A DNA stretch of 64,000 nt from the NCBI RefSeq assembly GCF_006968745.1, contig NZ_CP030118.1:1810654-1874653 (forward strand), read 5' to 3'. This stretch comes from Brasilonema sennae CENA114. GTDB taxonomy: Bacteria > Cyanobacteriota > Cyanobacteriia > Cyanobacteriales > Nostocaceae. Both the position numbers and the translations under genes were made by a program. Below the pieces are notes generated by a model. The model had not been told where the DNA came from. It did no database searches and saw only the letters and a program-made list of their open reading frames with translations. This document shows, in pieces, positions 27,172 through 36,316 of the stretch; position 1 is the first letter of the stretch, and every line of letters starts with the position of its first letter.

Positions 27172-29319
27172 TCAACCCTTCACACAAAGGACTTGCTTGA
27201 GTGTTGCTACAACCTCAACCAAATCCGCTTGATTATTCATCACCTCATCTATCGGCTTATAAGCGCTGGGAATTTCATCCAAAACGCCTGTATCTTTACG
27301 ACACTCTACACCTTTTGTTTGCTCAATCAAATCATCAAGCGTGTAGGTATTTTTTGCTTTATTTCTTGATAGCAAACGTCCGGCACCGTGGGAACAACTG
27401 CAAAAACTGTTGGCAGAACCCTTACCCTTAACGATGTAAGATTTAGTCCCCATCGAACCGGGGATAATGCCATAGTCTTCTTCTGTTGCACGAACTGCAC
27501 CTTTGCGAGTCACATAGACATCCTCGCCAAAATGCACTTCTTTTTCAGCGTAGTTGTGATGACAGTTCACTTCTAATAAAGGCTTCGTCGCTTTACCACC
27601 CGCTAGATGCTTTTCGACGATGCGCTTGAAACGCCCCATCATCACCTCACGGTTGAAACGCGCATAATTCTGTGCCCACTGCAAATCATGCCAGTATGCT
27701 TGGAATTCTGGCGTACCAGCGACAAAATGAGCTAAATCGGGATCAGGTAATTTATTACCCGCCATTTTTGCTAATTCTTTAGCTGTATTAATGTGGCACT
27801 GGGCTAGATTATTTCCGATGTTGCGGGAACCGGAATGTAACATCAGCCAAACTTGGTTCTCTGTATCGAGGCAAACTTCTATGAAGTGATTACCCCCTCC
27901 CAAAGAACCCATTTGTTTCATCGCTTTACCTTGCAAATTTTGAACACCTTGATGCAAGTCTTGGAAATCACGCCAGCGTTGCCAATTGGTGACACTTTTT
28001 TCAACGTCTTTATTTTCGTTGAAACCTGTAGGAATTTCTGCTTCAAGATCCAAGCGAATTTTCTTTAGCTTGCCTTCCAGTTGATCACCGTTAAATGGTG
28101 TTTTAATAGCACACATTCCGCAGTTATGAACGAAGACACCAGCTTCCAAGGCAAAATTATGATACTCCGGTACTGTTAGGCAATAAACATCCTCTGTATA
28201 GTCTAAAGGCAGTACAGCTACAACTTTGTGATTGCACTGGTGTTCTTTTTTTCGGTGGTTATGAAGTCCAATTGGTGTTTTGACTTCTGCATCACAGATG
28301 TCACAGGTGTAGAATCTATTTGCAATTTCCTTGGATTTTGCTCTGCCTTTTTCACTTTGATTGTAAGCGACCAAGTGTTGTTTTCCACGTTCACCATTGC
28401 CAGCAACCGCTTGTCTAAAGTGTTCTGGTTGTTGCTGCATATATTGAAGAATATTTTGAGTTCCTCGGGCTGCGTAGTACTCATACCCTTCTGGAGTTTG
28501 AGCTTTTCTGGCAAGTGCAGTTACTCGCTTTTGTTCAAATTCTGGAGATTGCCAATGTTGGTTACGTTCAACTAAGTTACGGTGATAAGCAGAATGGTCA
28601 TTATTACCCATAAACTCCAAGTTTTCTGGTCGATTGTCAGATTCATTGAAGTTGCGATGATGAATAACAGTTCTTTGCTCTTCAAATTTGGGAACCTTGC
28701 CTAATAAGCCTGATCTGGCAACAATCCAGTGTGCTTTTTGCCACCTACCTGAATAAGGTTGAGCGATTAAGGTATAGCCATCTTTGTCAACTTTAGAGTA
28801 GAACGGCATGAGGGATATCCCAGATTGAAGATTTTGAGCTTCCTTATACGTTCCATCCCGCAGCATGAATTGGTGATCAGGGGTGCAAATAATCTCTTCA
28901 CCGTTATCCAGAATCACTTTTATCACAGAAGCATTACGTCTAGTCAACTTAGCAGTTGCCTTAGCTGCTACGACTTTTCCGGTAGAGGTGCAAGCATAAA
29001 CAATAAACTCTTCGTTGCAATCAGCTAAGTTTTTAATTGGATATGATTTACCATCAAGCAAAGGAATCAGAGTATCGCCCACAAAGCAACCGATATCCAC
29101 GCCGACTGCAGCAGGAATAATTGCTTCTTTTGTCGCAATGACAGAACCAACTAAGGCACCTTTACCCAAATGGACATCTGGCATTAAAGCTACATGTTTA
29201 AAAACAAATGGTAGTGATGCTACATTCTTTGCCATCTTGGTTTCTTCTGAAGCCAAAGGGTGATTTGCCCAAGAGAGAATGGGTGATGGTGTTGAAAGTT
29301 TTAACTCTTCGTAAGCCAT
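27172..29319 (-). CDS. rtcB: RNA-splicing ligase RtcB interrupted by an intein
   Basis: A 715-residue precursor. After removal of a 322-residue intein the mature enzyme would be 393 residues, normal for RtcB, which joins 2',3'-cyclic phosphate or 3'-phosphate RNA ends to 5'-OH ends using GTP and Mn. Extein motifs include LMPDVHLGKGALVGSV, the broken active-site segment GVDIGC/CGMCAIKT, GGGNHFIEV, LHSGSRNIGN, VNCHHNYAEKE and the guanylylated His region SCSHGAGRLLSR. The intein sits exactly in the metal-binding Cys motif. The gene stands alone; no rtcA or RtcR-type regulator is next to it. A MITE abuts its 3' end. Confidence 0.95.
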   Translation of the reverse strand: MAYEELKLSTPSPILSWANHPLASEETKMAKNVASLPFVFKHVALMPDVHLGKGALVGSVIATKEAIIPAAVGVDIGCFVGDTLIPLLDGKSYPIKNLADCNEEFIVYACTSTGKVVAAKATAKLTRRNASVIKVILDNGEEIICTPDHQFMLRDGTYKEAQNLQSGISLMPFYSKVDKDGYTLIAQPYSGRWQKAHWIVARSGLLGKVPKFEEQRTVIHHRNFNESDNRPENLEFMGNNDHSAYHRNLVERNQHWQSPEFEQKRVTALARKAQTPEGYEYYAARGTQNILQYMQQQPEHFRQAVAGNGERGKQHLVAYNQSEKGRAKSKEIANRFYTCDICDAEVKTPIGLHNHRKKEHQCNHKVVAVLPLDYTEDVYCLTVPEYHNFALEAGVFVHNCGMCAIKTPFNGDQLEGKLKKIRLDLEAEIPTGFNENKDVEKSVTNWQRWRDFQDLHQGVQNLQGKAMKQMGSLGGGNHFIEVCLDTENQVWLMLHSGSRNIGNNLAQCHINTAKELAKMAGNKLPDPDLAHFVAGTPEFQAYWHDLQWAQNYARFNREVMMGRFKRIVEKHLAGGKATKPLLEVNCHHNYAEKEVHFGEDVYVTRKGAVRATEEDYGIIPGSMGTKSYIVKGKGSANSFCSCSHGAGRLLSRNKAKNTYTLDDLIEQTKGVECRKDTGVLDEIPSAYKPIDEVMNNQADLVEVVATLKQVLCVKG
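28123..29088 (-). other. Intein with HNH homing endonuclease inside RtcB
   Basis: Residues 78-399 of the RtcB precursor. The first residue is Cys (CFVGDTLIPLLDGK, block A), block B is CTPDHQFMLRDGTYKEAQNL, and the end is EDVYCLTVPEYHNFALEAG then VFVHN, with Cys as the +1 extein residue. All splicing residues (Cys1, block-B His, terminal His-Asn, Cys+1) are present, so it should splice. The middle holds an HNH-type endonuclease: VIHHRNFNESDNRPENLEF with a following HSAYH. A Zn-finger-like CDICDAEVKTPIGLHNHRKK lies near residue 340, probably for DNA binding. Confidence 0.9.
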
Positions 29320-29441
29320 AATTATTTAGAATTTTCAATTTAAAATTTCGGATTCTAGGGGCAGTTTCACTGCAATTTTAATTTTGCACAGTATTTCATT
29401 TTATTTCCTACTTACAAATAGACATGTGTTAGTTAAATGGA

Positions 29442-29476
29442 TAATGCCCACCACAACCAGATAACGATGGGCATTA
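29442..29476. other. Hairpin in the rtcB/methyltransferase divergent gap
   Basis: TAATGCCCA and TGGGCATTA form a perfect 9-bp inverted repeat with a 17-base loop, midway between the starts of two divergent genes (312-bp gap). It could be an operator or a structured leader. The rest of the gap is A+T-rich. Confidence 0.4.
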
Positions 29477-29631
29477 CCTAAGTGCCACTCCCAGCAAGTA
29501 GCTGGCTTTGTATTATTTATATAATACATTATGTATTAACTAGATAACGAGTACTTCTTGTAAAAAATATATTAAAATTTGTAAATAAAATGACAATAAA
29601 TTAAAAAAACCGACAGCTTAAACACAATCTT

Positions 29632-30549
29632 ATGACAGTTCGTCAAGATACAATTTGGGAACGTTTTCTATCCCCTGTAGTACGTTTGCTCATTGATGAG
29701 GAAGGGTTACGGCGTTACTTTGAAAGCGTTGATTGGGAAAAAGAAAGCAGCCGCTTTCGACGCGCTGATGTCACAGTTCCGCCATACTACAGCAGCCAAA
29801 ATTTTCATGGAATTAAGGATGGATATCTCAAGCCAGGTGCGGCGGTGAGCTACGATCCTATTACCCAATATGTTCTCCCGCCTACTGAAACTATAGTGCG
29901 TCAGGCAATAATCGATTCGATCAAAGTACAGCCGCGACGTATTCTTGACTTGGGCTGTGGAACAGGTTCCACAACTTTGATGTTAAAGCAGGCTTTCCCT
30001 CAGGCAGAAGTCATCGGCTTGGATTTATCGCCTTATATGTTGGTGCGTGCTTCTCACAAAGCTGAAAAAACTGGTTTAGACATAAATTGGCGACATGGGG
30101 ACGCACAGAAGACGGGTTTTCCTGATGCTTCTTTCGACTTGGTTACAGCTTCTTTGTTATTCCACGAAACGCCAACAACAGTAGCTGTGGCAATTTTACA
30201 AGAGTGTTTCCGCTTGCTGGTAACTGGTGGACAAGTGCTGATTTTGGATGGAAATCAAAACACTTTGCGTCAATTAGATTGGTTGAATAATGTGTTTGAA
30301 GAGCCGTATATTCGTGAATATGCTGCTGGGAGTGTGGATGCGTGGATGGGGGAAGCAGGATTTCAAGCAGTGCAAACCCAGGATGTATGGTGGATAAATC
30401 AAGTTACAAGTGGAGTGAAACCAATTTTATCTGAAGATGGTACTGTACGAACAGATGTAGGACGTTACACTTCTGTACAAAGAGACGACACAGTGGATAA
30501 TGAAGATTTACAGGGTTTTCCATCTCCAGCTTTTGATACAATGCCATGA
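29632..30549 (+). CDS. Class I SAM-dependent methyltransferase
   Basis: A 305-residue protein. The SAM-binding motif ILDLGCGTGSTTL is near residue 104, followed by VIGLDLSPYMLVRA (motif II), HGDAQKTGFPDASFDLVTAS (motifs around the cofactor) and GGQVLILDGNQN. The N-terminal ~95 residues and C-terminal tail carry no other domain that I recognise. The pattern resembles UbiE/Coq5-like small-molecule methyltransferases. Its stop overlaps the next gene's start (ATGA), so the two are translationally coupled. Confidence 0.85.
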   Translation: MTVRQDTIWERFLSPVVRLLIDEEGLRRYFESVDWEKESSRFRRADVTVPPYYSSQNFHGIKDGYLKPGAAVSYDPITQYVLPPTETIVRQAIIDSIKVQPRRILDLGCGTGSTTLMLKQAFPQAEVIGLDLSPYMLVRASHKAEKTGLDINWRHGDAQKTGFPDASFDLVTASLLFHETPTTVAVAILQECFRLLVTGGQVLILDGNQNTLRQLDWLNNVFEEPYIREYAAGSVDAWMGEAGFQAVQTQDVWWINQVTSGVKPILSEDGTVRTDVGRYTSVQRDDTVDNEDLQGFPSPAFDTMP

Positions 30550-31271
30550 GTTTAAAGGCAGTTTTATTTGATTTTAATGGTGTCATCATTAATGATGAGT
30601 CAATCCACGAGCAACTGACAGAGCAAATTCTACTTGAGGAGAACCTCATTCTTAAGCCACGTGAGTATCGGAAAGTTTGCTTAGGACGTAACGATCGCAG
30701 TTGTTTAAAAGATTTGCTTGCTAATCGTGGTCGTGTGCTAAGTGATACTGAATTAACTAAGTTGTTCAATTCTAAAGCAAAAGGGTATGCTTTGGAACTG
30801 GAAAAAATAGAAGAGCTGCCTTTGTATCCTGGTTTAAATGACTTCATATCTCAAGTGTCTTCTCGCAATCTCAAACTCGGGATAGTCAGTGGTGCTATCC
30901 GCAAAGAAATAGAACTGGTACTTGAGCGTGCTAAACTAGCTCAATATTTCAAAGTTATTGTCGTAGGTGATGACGTTACCACCACTAAACCAGAACCTGA
31001 TGGTTATTTGTTGGCTGTGGAACGCCTGAACCAGGAATATCCTGCTTTGAATCTTCAACCACAAGAGTGTTTAGCGATAGAAGATACTCCTGCTGGTATC
31101 CAAGCTGCAAAACGAGCAGGTATGCAAGTGGTTGGTGTGGCGAATACTTACCCTTTCCATATGCTTCAGCGTTGCTGCAACTGGACGGTAGATGATCTGA
31201 CTGACTTGGAATTGGAACGGGTGCAGGAAGTTTATTCTCAAAAAGAATTGCAAAGTACTACAGGCGCATGA
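30546..31271 (+). CDS. HAD-superfamily hydrolase (beta-phosphoglucomutase-like)
   Basis: A 241-residue protein starting MSLKAVLFDFNGVI. Motif I reads DFNG, with Asn in place of the second Asp of DxD, a variation also seen in related cyanobacterial proteins. An alpha-helical cap follows (~residues 16-90). LGIVSGAIRKE carries motif II, TTKPEPDGYLLA has the motif III Lys, and CLAIEDTPAGIQAAKRAGM is motif IV. It is probably a sugar-phosphate phosphatase or phosphomutase. The 4-nt overlap with the methyltransferase gene suggests a common pathway. Confidence 0.85.
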   Translation: MSLKAVLFDFNGVIINDESIHEQLTEQILLEENLILKPREYRKVCLGRNDRSCLKDLLANRGRVLSDTELTKLFNSKAKGYALELEKIEELPLYPGLNDFISQVSSRNLKLGIVSGAIRKEIELVLERAKLAQYFKVIVVGDDVTTTKPEPDGYLLAVERLNQEYPALNLQPQECLAIEDTPAGIQAAKRAGMQVVGVANTYPFHMLQRCCNWTVDDLTDLELERVQEVYSQKELQSTTGA

Positions 31272-31311
31272 TAGGACAGAAAGTTTCTTGTTTGAGACGG
31301 GGAAAATTAGC

Positions 31312-32469
31312 TCAGCATTCTCCATTTGTCTTACTAATTTGCTTTGCCAACCAAAGCCGGAAGTGGGAATGGTAGAAGCTGTAACGGGTTTCTTTACCGA
31401 TGCGGTGCTGCTGTAGAAACTCAAGCCAATTTTCAAGAATTTCTTCTACATCATATTCATCTTCGGCTATTGCCTGACTAATCCCTTTTGCTGAAATTTC
31501 TCCAGTTTCCGCACAAGTGAGGACACTCAGCACTTTCAAAACCAAATCAGATAAACCCTCACTTTTCATTTTCTGCCAATGCTGCTGGTAATATGCCTCT
31601 AAACCTGGGGGAATGCAATCAAATTGGTAGGGTTGGGAGTCAAAATCCTCAGCGATCGCATTCAAAGTATGGTGCAGGTACATAAAATTATTTTCGCTTG
31701 CCGTGGTGAGGCGAGAAACGAATTTTGATCTGTTTTCCAACTCCTCCTCTGTGAGGGGAGATGAGGTCTCTTTATTAGGGAAGAGGTAATGGTTTGCTTG
31801 AATATACGCTTGCACATCTTCGCGGTTTTCTTCTGGATACTCCGATAAATCAAGTATTTGTGAAGGTGCTTCTATTAACAAACCAGATTTTTCTCTTTTG
31901 AAGGGACGGCGAGTGAGAAGAAAATAGACTCTATCCGGCAGATATCTGGGAAGATAAAACAGATTTGTACCTGGGGGTTGGCTGTTAGGGTCAATCGCGT
32001 CTAAGGCATCAATAGCGATTATCAGCCGTTGTGGTGGTTCTAGGCGATCGCTGATTTTTTGCAGCAGGAGTGAGAGAAACCAACTTCCCTGTGTGGCGTT
32101 GTCGGGTAAAACATCCACGTCTGTAGAGGATGAAGAATATTGTGCGCCTACGTCCGGGTAATGATGAATTAATTGAGTGCAGATGTTTCTGAGAAATTCC
32201 TCAGCCCTACTTTTACCGACGATTTGGGCATTGTAATAAATAACGTGGTAATTTTCCGTCACGTACTTGGCAACTATACCACTTTTACCGCTACCAGGAA
32301 CACCAACAATGGTGAAGTAACCGCGCTTGTGACGGTGGAGAAATTCGGTGATGGCGGTGAAGATAAATTCACGACCGATAAAATTTTGGCTTTTTTCGAG
32401 AATGATTTGTTGAAACTCGGTTGGGTAGGAGGTGGAATTGATGAGGGTTTGGGAAGGTGGGGTTTTCAT
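31312..32469 (-). CDS. STAND-like P-loop NTPase without HTH
   Basis: A 385-residue NTPase. NFIGREFIFTAITEFL opens the domain, Walker A GVPGSGKSG is at residues 56-64, and Walker B LIIAIDALDAID at ~149-160. YFLLTRRPFKRE fits the sensor position, where STAND/NACHT proteins have an Arg. ASENNFMYLHHTLNAI and a C-terminal YSFYHSHFRLWL match the NTPase encoded at 34870-36246 almost motif for motif, so the two are paralogues; this copy lacks the N-terminal HTH. It overlaps the WD40 gene by 4 nt (ATGA) and is the last gene of the operon. It probably works with the upstream proteins in a signalling or conflict complex. Confidence 0.8.
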   Translation of the reverse strand: MKTPPSQTLINSTSYPTEFQQIILEKSQNFIGREFIFTAITEFLHRHKRGYFTIVGVPGSGKSGIVAKYVTENYHVIYYNAQIVGKSRAEEFLRNICTQLIHHYPDVGAQYSSSSTDVDVLPDNATQGSWFLSLLLQKISDRLEPPQRLIIAIDALDAIDPNSQPPGTNLFYLPRYLPDRVYFLLTRRPFKREKSGLLIEAPSQILDLSEYPEENREDVQAYIQANHYLFPNKETSSPLTEEELENRSKFVSRLTTASENNFMYLHHTLNAIAEDFDSQPYQFDCIPPGLEAYYQQHWQKMKSEGLSDLVLKVLSVLTCAETGEISAKGISQAIAEDEYDVEEILENWLEFLQQHRIGKETRYSFYHSHFRLWLAKQISKTNGEC

Positions 32470-34877
32470 GGTTTCGCCTCAATGCCTTTTAGGCGGAGGA
32501 AATGCAAGCGTCCGGATTCTTCACCTGCTACGATTGTTACGCCATCAGATGCAACAGCGCAGCATTTGATTTCACTTTCTCCTGTGAAAGAGGCAATTAT
32601 TTCTCCAGATTCCAGATTCCAAACTTGGAGAGTTTTGTCAAGTGATGTAGAAACGACCTGTTTGCCACATGGTGTAACTGTTACAGTACTTATCGATTTA
32701 TTATGACCTCTAAAATTGAAAATTTCTTTTCTATTTTCCAAATCCCAAACTTTGATAGTTTTATCATCAGAACCAGAAATTATCCATTTATCATCAGGTG
32801 TGACAGCCAGAGTATTTACCGAAGCGCTATGACCAGTAAGAGTGAAACATTCCTTCTCAGTTTCTAGATTCCAAACTTTGAGAGTTTTGTCCTCCGAGGC
32901 AGAAACCAAGTACTTACCATTTAAGGTGATGGCTACAGCAGTTACCGACTCACTATGACCTCTAAGAGTAAAGATTTGTTTTTTATTTTTAATATTCCAA
33001 ATTTTTATACTTTTGTCTTTACAACCAGTAACTATTCTTTTTCCGTCTGTAGTTACTGTTAAAGATATTACTTCACTACTCTCTATGAAAAGTAGAATTA
33101 TTTTTCCTATTAAATATAAAAATAAACCTACCAAACTTAACGTAAAGTAATGATGGAATAGCATGTATAAAAAAATACTTAAAAAAGTTTCATCTATAAA
33201 TTTTAAGAAGACAAATAATTTTACTAAAATCAAGGAAAACACAACATCAAATCTTCTAAATAAGGTTTTCCTAAAAAGAGGTTTTTGTGATTGTGTTAGA
33301 TCGATAACGTTAAGGTTTTTGTCCTCAGAATAGGTAATTAAGCTATTTCCATCCGTGGTTAAGGTAATAGCTTTAATTGCACTATTTTTGGATAAAAGGT
33401 ATGACTGTTTTCCGTCTAAATTCCATAATTTGAGTGTACCGTCAAGTGAACCAGAAATTACGTTTTTACCATCTCTAGTCACAGTAACTGCATTCACCGA
33501 GTTATCATGATTCTTGAATGTAAACTTTTCTTCCCCAAACTGCAAATACCAGACCTTGAGTGTACCGTCAAATGAACCAGAAATCACGTATTTGCTATCA
33601 GTACTTACAGTGACTGCATTCACCGAGTAACTATGACCATTAAGGGTAAACTTTTCTTTCCCAGACTGCAAATCCCAGACTTTGAGTGTTTTATCACTGG
33701 AAGCAGAAATTACGTATTTGTTATCACTAGTGACGGTGACTGCATTCACTGAGTAACTATGACTATTAAGGGTAAACTTTTCTTCCCCAGACTGCAAATC
33801 CCAGACTTTGAGTGTTTTGTCACTGGAAGCAGAAATCACGTATTTGTTATCACTAGTGATGGTGACTGCATTGACCGAGTCAAAATAACCACTGGTAGTG
33901 AACTTTTCTTCCCCAGACTCTAAATTCCAGACTTTGAGTATACCGAATCTGGAACCGTAACTGGAACCGAAAATCAAGTATTTGCCATCACTTGTGACGG
34001 CGACTGCTTTAACCGATAAATTCTGACTGCTGAGGGTAAATTTTTCTTTACCAGACTGCAAATCCCAGATCTTGAGTGTTTTGTCAGTGGAACCAGAAAT
34101 CACGTATTTGCCACGCAGTGTAACTGCAATGGCATTTACAGAGTCACTATGACCGCTAAGGGTAAATTTTTCTTTACCAGACTGCAAATCCCAGACTTTG
34201 AGTGTTTTGTCACTGGAAGCAGAAATCACGTATTGACAATCTGGTGTGACGGCGACTGCATCCACCGACCCTACATGACCACTCAAGGTAAACTTTTTTT
34301 TCCCAGACTGCAAATCCCAGACTTTGAGTGTTTTGTCACTGGAAGCAGAAATCACGTATTTGCAATCTGGTGTGACGGCGACTGCATTAACCGAGTGACT
34401 ATGACCGGTGAGGGTGCGAACTAACGCGCCACCAGGAGGAGTTAAGCTAGCTGTCAGGGGACGTAACCAAGTGATTTTGGTTTGCGATATTTGTTGCAGC
34501 AATCCTTGAATTTCTGGTGCATCAAAGTGCAGCAAACGCCCTGACAATTGCCCTCCTAGTTGCTTTGTATCTTCATTTAAAATATGTGCTGAGAGTCGCA
34601 ACGCCCCTTGAATTAATCTCAGCGCTTTAACAGTTTGGGCATCGTATTCTGAGTAAGTTAAGAATTCTGTATCATCAATCAAATCATAATCTTCAATCAG
34701 CGCCTGCACACCAAATTTAGGATGATTAATTTTTGCTTCTATAAAGTCAAAATCAGTCAGCAGACGGCAGAGTTTCTTAACTTGACCACCTTCTAACCAC
34801 AAACGTGGAACTTCACTCAAGAAAAGTTCTCTTTCTTCCGATGACTTCTCAGCTAACCAGGCGCGAAGATTACTCAT
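32466..34877 (-). CDS. WD40 protein with helical N-terminus and internal membrane segments
   Basis: An 803-residue protein. I use the ATG at 34877 (MSNLRAWLAEKS), preceded by AAGGA and overlapping the previous stop as ATGAGTAA. Residues 1-150 are helical and resemble the region that follows the NTPase in APAF1-like STAND proteins. Fourteen WD40 repeats follow, enough for two seven-bladed propellers, many ending KVWDLQSGKEKF. Between repeats 9 and 10 (~residues 540-600) sits a strongly hydrophobic stretch with FSLILVKLFVFLKFI and YFTLSLVGLFLYLIGKIILL, two or three membrane helices. Repeats 1-8 are very alike, suggesting recent duplication. The likely role is ligand sensing at the membrane for the partner NTPases. 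Confidence 0.85.
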   Translation of the reverse strand: MSNLRAWLAEKSSEERELFLSEVPRLWLEGGQVKKLCRLLTDFDFIEAKINHPKFGVQALIEDYDLIDDTEFLTYSEYDAQTVKALRLIQGALRLSAHILNEDTKQLGGQLSGRLLHFDAPEIQGLLQQISQTKITWLRPLTASLTPPGGALVRTLTGHSHSVNAVAVTPDCKYVISASSDKTLKVWDLQSGKKKFTLSGHVGSVDAVAVTPDCQYVISASSDKTLKVWDLQSGKEKFTLSGHSDSVNAIAVTLRGKYVISGSTDKTLKIWDLQSGKEKFTLSSQNLSVKAVAVTSDGKYLIFGSSYGSRFGILKVWNLESGEEKFTTSGYFDSVNAVTITSDNKYVISASSDKTLKVWDLQSGEEKFTLNSHSYSVNAVTVTSDNKYVISASSDKTLKVWDLQSGKEKFTLNGHSYSVNAVTVSTDSKYVISGSFDGTLKVWYLQFGEEKFTFKNHDNSVNAVTVTRDGKNVISGSLDGTLKLWNLDGKQSYLLSKNSAIKAITLTTDGNSLITYSEDKNLNVIDLTQSQKPLFRKTLFRRFDVVFSLILVKLFVFLKFIDETFLSIFLYMLFHHYFTLSLVGLFLYLIGKIILLFIESSEVISLTVTTDGKRIVTGCKDKSIKIWNIKNKKQIFTLRGHSESVTAVAITLNGKYLVSASEDKTLKVWNLETEKECFTLTGHSASVNTLAVTPDDKWIISGSDDKTIKVWDLENRKEIFNFRGHNKSISTVTVTPCGKQVVSTSLDKTLQVWNLESGEIIASFTGESEIKCCAVASDGVTIVAGEESGRLHFLRLKGIEAKP

Positions 34878-36246
34878 AGCCAAAAAGTCCTTCTGTCATA
34901 TTATCGGCAACTTCAGCGCTGATATCTGGTAAATTCACCCCCGCCGCTTGCACAATATCCTGACGATGCAAAAAATCTCGGAAACTTTCGTGATAAAACC
35001 TGTAGCGCGGTGGTTGATAATTTTCCTGTTTCTGCAAAAACTGCGCCCAGCGATCAAGAACTTCCTGCACAGTCAACTCATTCTGCTTAGAATATTTGGC
35101 AACCACTGCACGGGAAGCCGCGCTACGTAAAGCACACATCACATAAATAATCTTGATTTTATTTTTCGGTAAAGGCTTGGTTGTCATGCCCATGATTTCC
35201 CAGTGGCTGTAATAATATCCTTCTAAACCTACAGGTAATTCATCCAGAGGTTTATTTTCGTAAAAACCATTAGCCATTGCTGGTAATACACAGCGCAAAT
35301 ACATAAAATTATTTTCGCTTTTTGTGGCGACTTCTTCCACAAAGTCAGGATTAGAGAGATTTTGCTTTTGAATCCACTGACTCAAGCCCTGTTGATATTC
35401 TTTATCATTGAGCAATAGCCAAATATATTCTTTCACATCTTGGCTACTTCTATCGGCGTAGTCTCTTAAGTCCAATTCCTTAGTAGAAACGCTGGGTGAA
35501 ACATTCAACCTTTTCTCATTTTGGTTATACGGTCTTCTTGTCAGCAGAAAGTAAACCCTTTCTGGAAGAATAGTAGGTAAATATAAAAGATTTCCGGTCG
35601 ATTCTTGGTCAACTTCGTCGAGTGCATCAACAACAATTATCAGGCGTTCACCAACACCAATTCTTTCACTAGCTTTGATCAGCAAAGTTGATAAATCAGC
35701 ATCTGCTGCATCCTGCAATTGGTAACGACTCATCAATTGTTCGCGAATTTTTTTCAGGAACAATTCCGGGCGATTCATGCCCTCAGCGCGAATATTGAAA
35801 AAGCAAATCGCTGCTGGGTTGTCTAATACGTACTTGGCGGCGATCGCACTTTTCCCCATTCCTGCATCACCCACGACAGTAAAGTAGCCGTTGGGGTTTT
35901 TGCTGAAAAACTCTTCAATAGCATCAAAGACAAATTTTCTACCACTAAATGACTCTGTTTTATCTTTTATTAATCGTTCAAATTCTGGCGGTATTTGCTG
36001 CGGATTCCAATCTTTAGGATCAACGATATCAGTTGGTTTAATATCTAAAACTTTGGCTATACTTTCAACTTGCCTTCTTTCAACTCCATTCAGGTAGTCT
36101 TTTGTACCTAATAAACGTTTAATTGTGTCCTGAGAAACTTTTGCTTTTTCTGCAAGCTTCTCTATAGTCAAACCCGCTTCTTTGTAAGCATTTCTGAGTC
36201 TAATTTTGCCTTCTTCGCTAGATTGAACCTTATCCGATTGCAGCAT
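34870..36246 (-). CDS. HTH-containing STAND-like NTPase
   Basis: A 458-residue protein. Residues ~15-75 form an XRE/MerR-like HTH (AGLTIEKLAEKAKVSQDTIK, then VLDIKPTDIV). The NTPase domain begins FSGRKFVFDAIEEFF, with Walker A GDAGMGKSA at 126-134 and Walker B LIIVVDALDEVD at ~202-213. Sensor-like LLTRRPYNQNE follows, then SENNFMYLRCVLPAM and YRFYHESFRDFL. In many cyanobacteria HTH, NTPase and WD40 are one chain; here the WD40 part is the next gene, overlapping by 8 nt. The HTH may bind DNA, or serve as an adaptor as in other cyanobacterial STAND proteins. Confidence 0.85.
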   Translation of the reverse strand: MLQSDKVQSSEEGKIRLRNAYKEAGLTIEKLAEKAKVSQDTIKRLLGTKDYLNGVERRQVESIAKVLDIKPTDIVDPKDWNPQQIPPEFERLIKDKTESFSGRKFVFDAIEEFFSKNPNGYFTVVGDAGMGKSAIAAKYVLDNPAAICFFNIRAEGMNRPELFLKKIREQLMSRYQLQDAADADLSTLLIKASERIGVGERLIIVVDALDEVDQESTGNLLYLPTILPERVYFLLTRRPYNQNEKRLNVSPSVSTKELDLRDYADRSSQDVKEYIWLLLNDKEYQQGLSQWIQKQNLSNPDFVEEVATKSENNFMYLRCVLPAMANGFYENKPLDELPVGLEGYYYSHWEIMGMTTKPLPKNKIKIIYVMCALRSAASRAVVAKYSKQNELTVQEVLDRWAQFLQKQENYQPPRYRFYHESFRDFLHRQDIVQAAGVNLPDISAEVADNMTEGLFGYE

Positions 36247-36316
36247 AGATAAAAGAGATTGATGAATCCAGATATTTAATAATGTGATAGCTCAGATATT
36301 GCACCTGCTTTCTCGT

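Noticed and set aside
33630-34410. Tandem DNA repeat as a separate non-coding element
   Set aside because: The periodicity of ~126 bp is the coding length of a WD40 blade in an intact frame.
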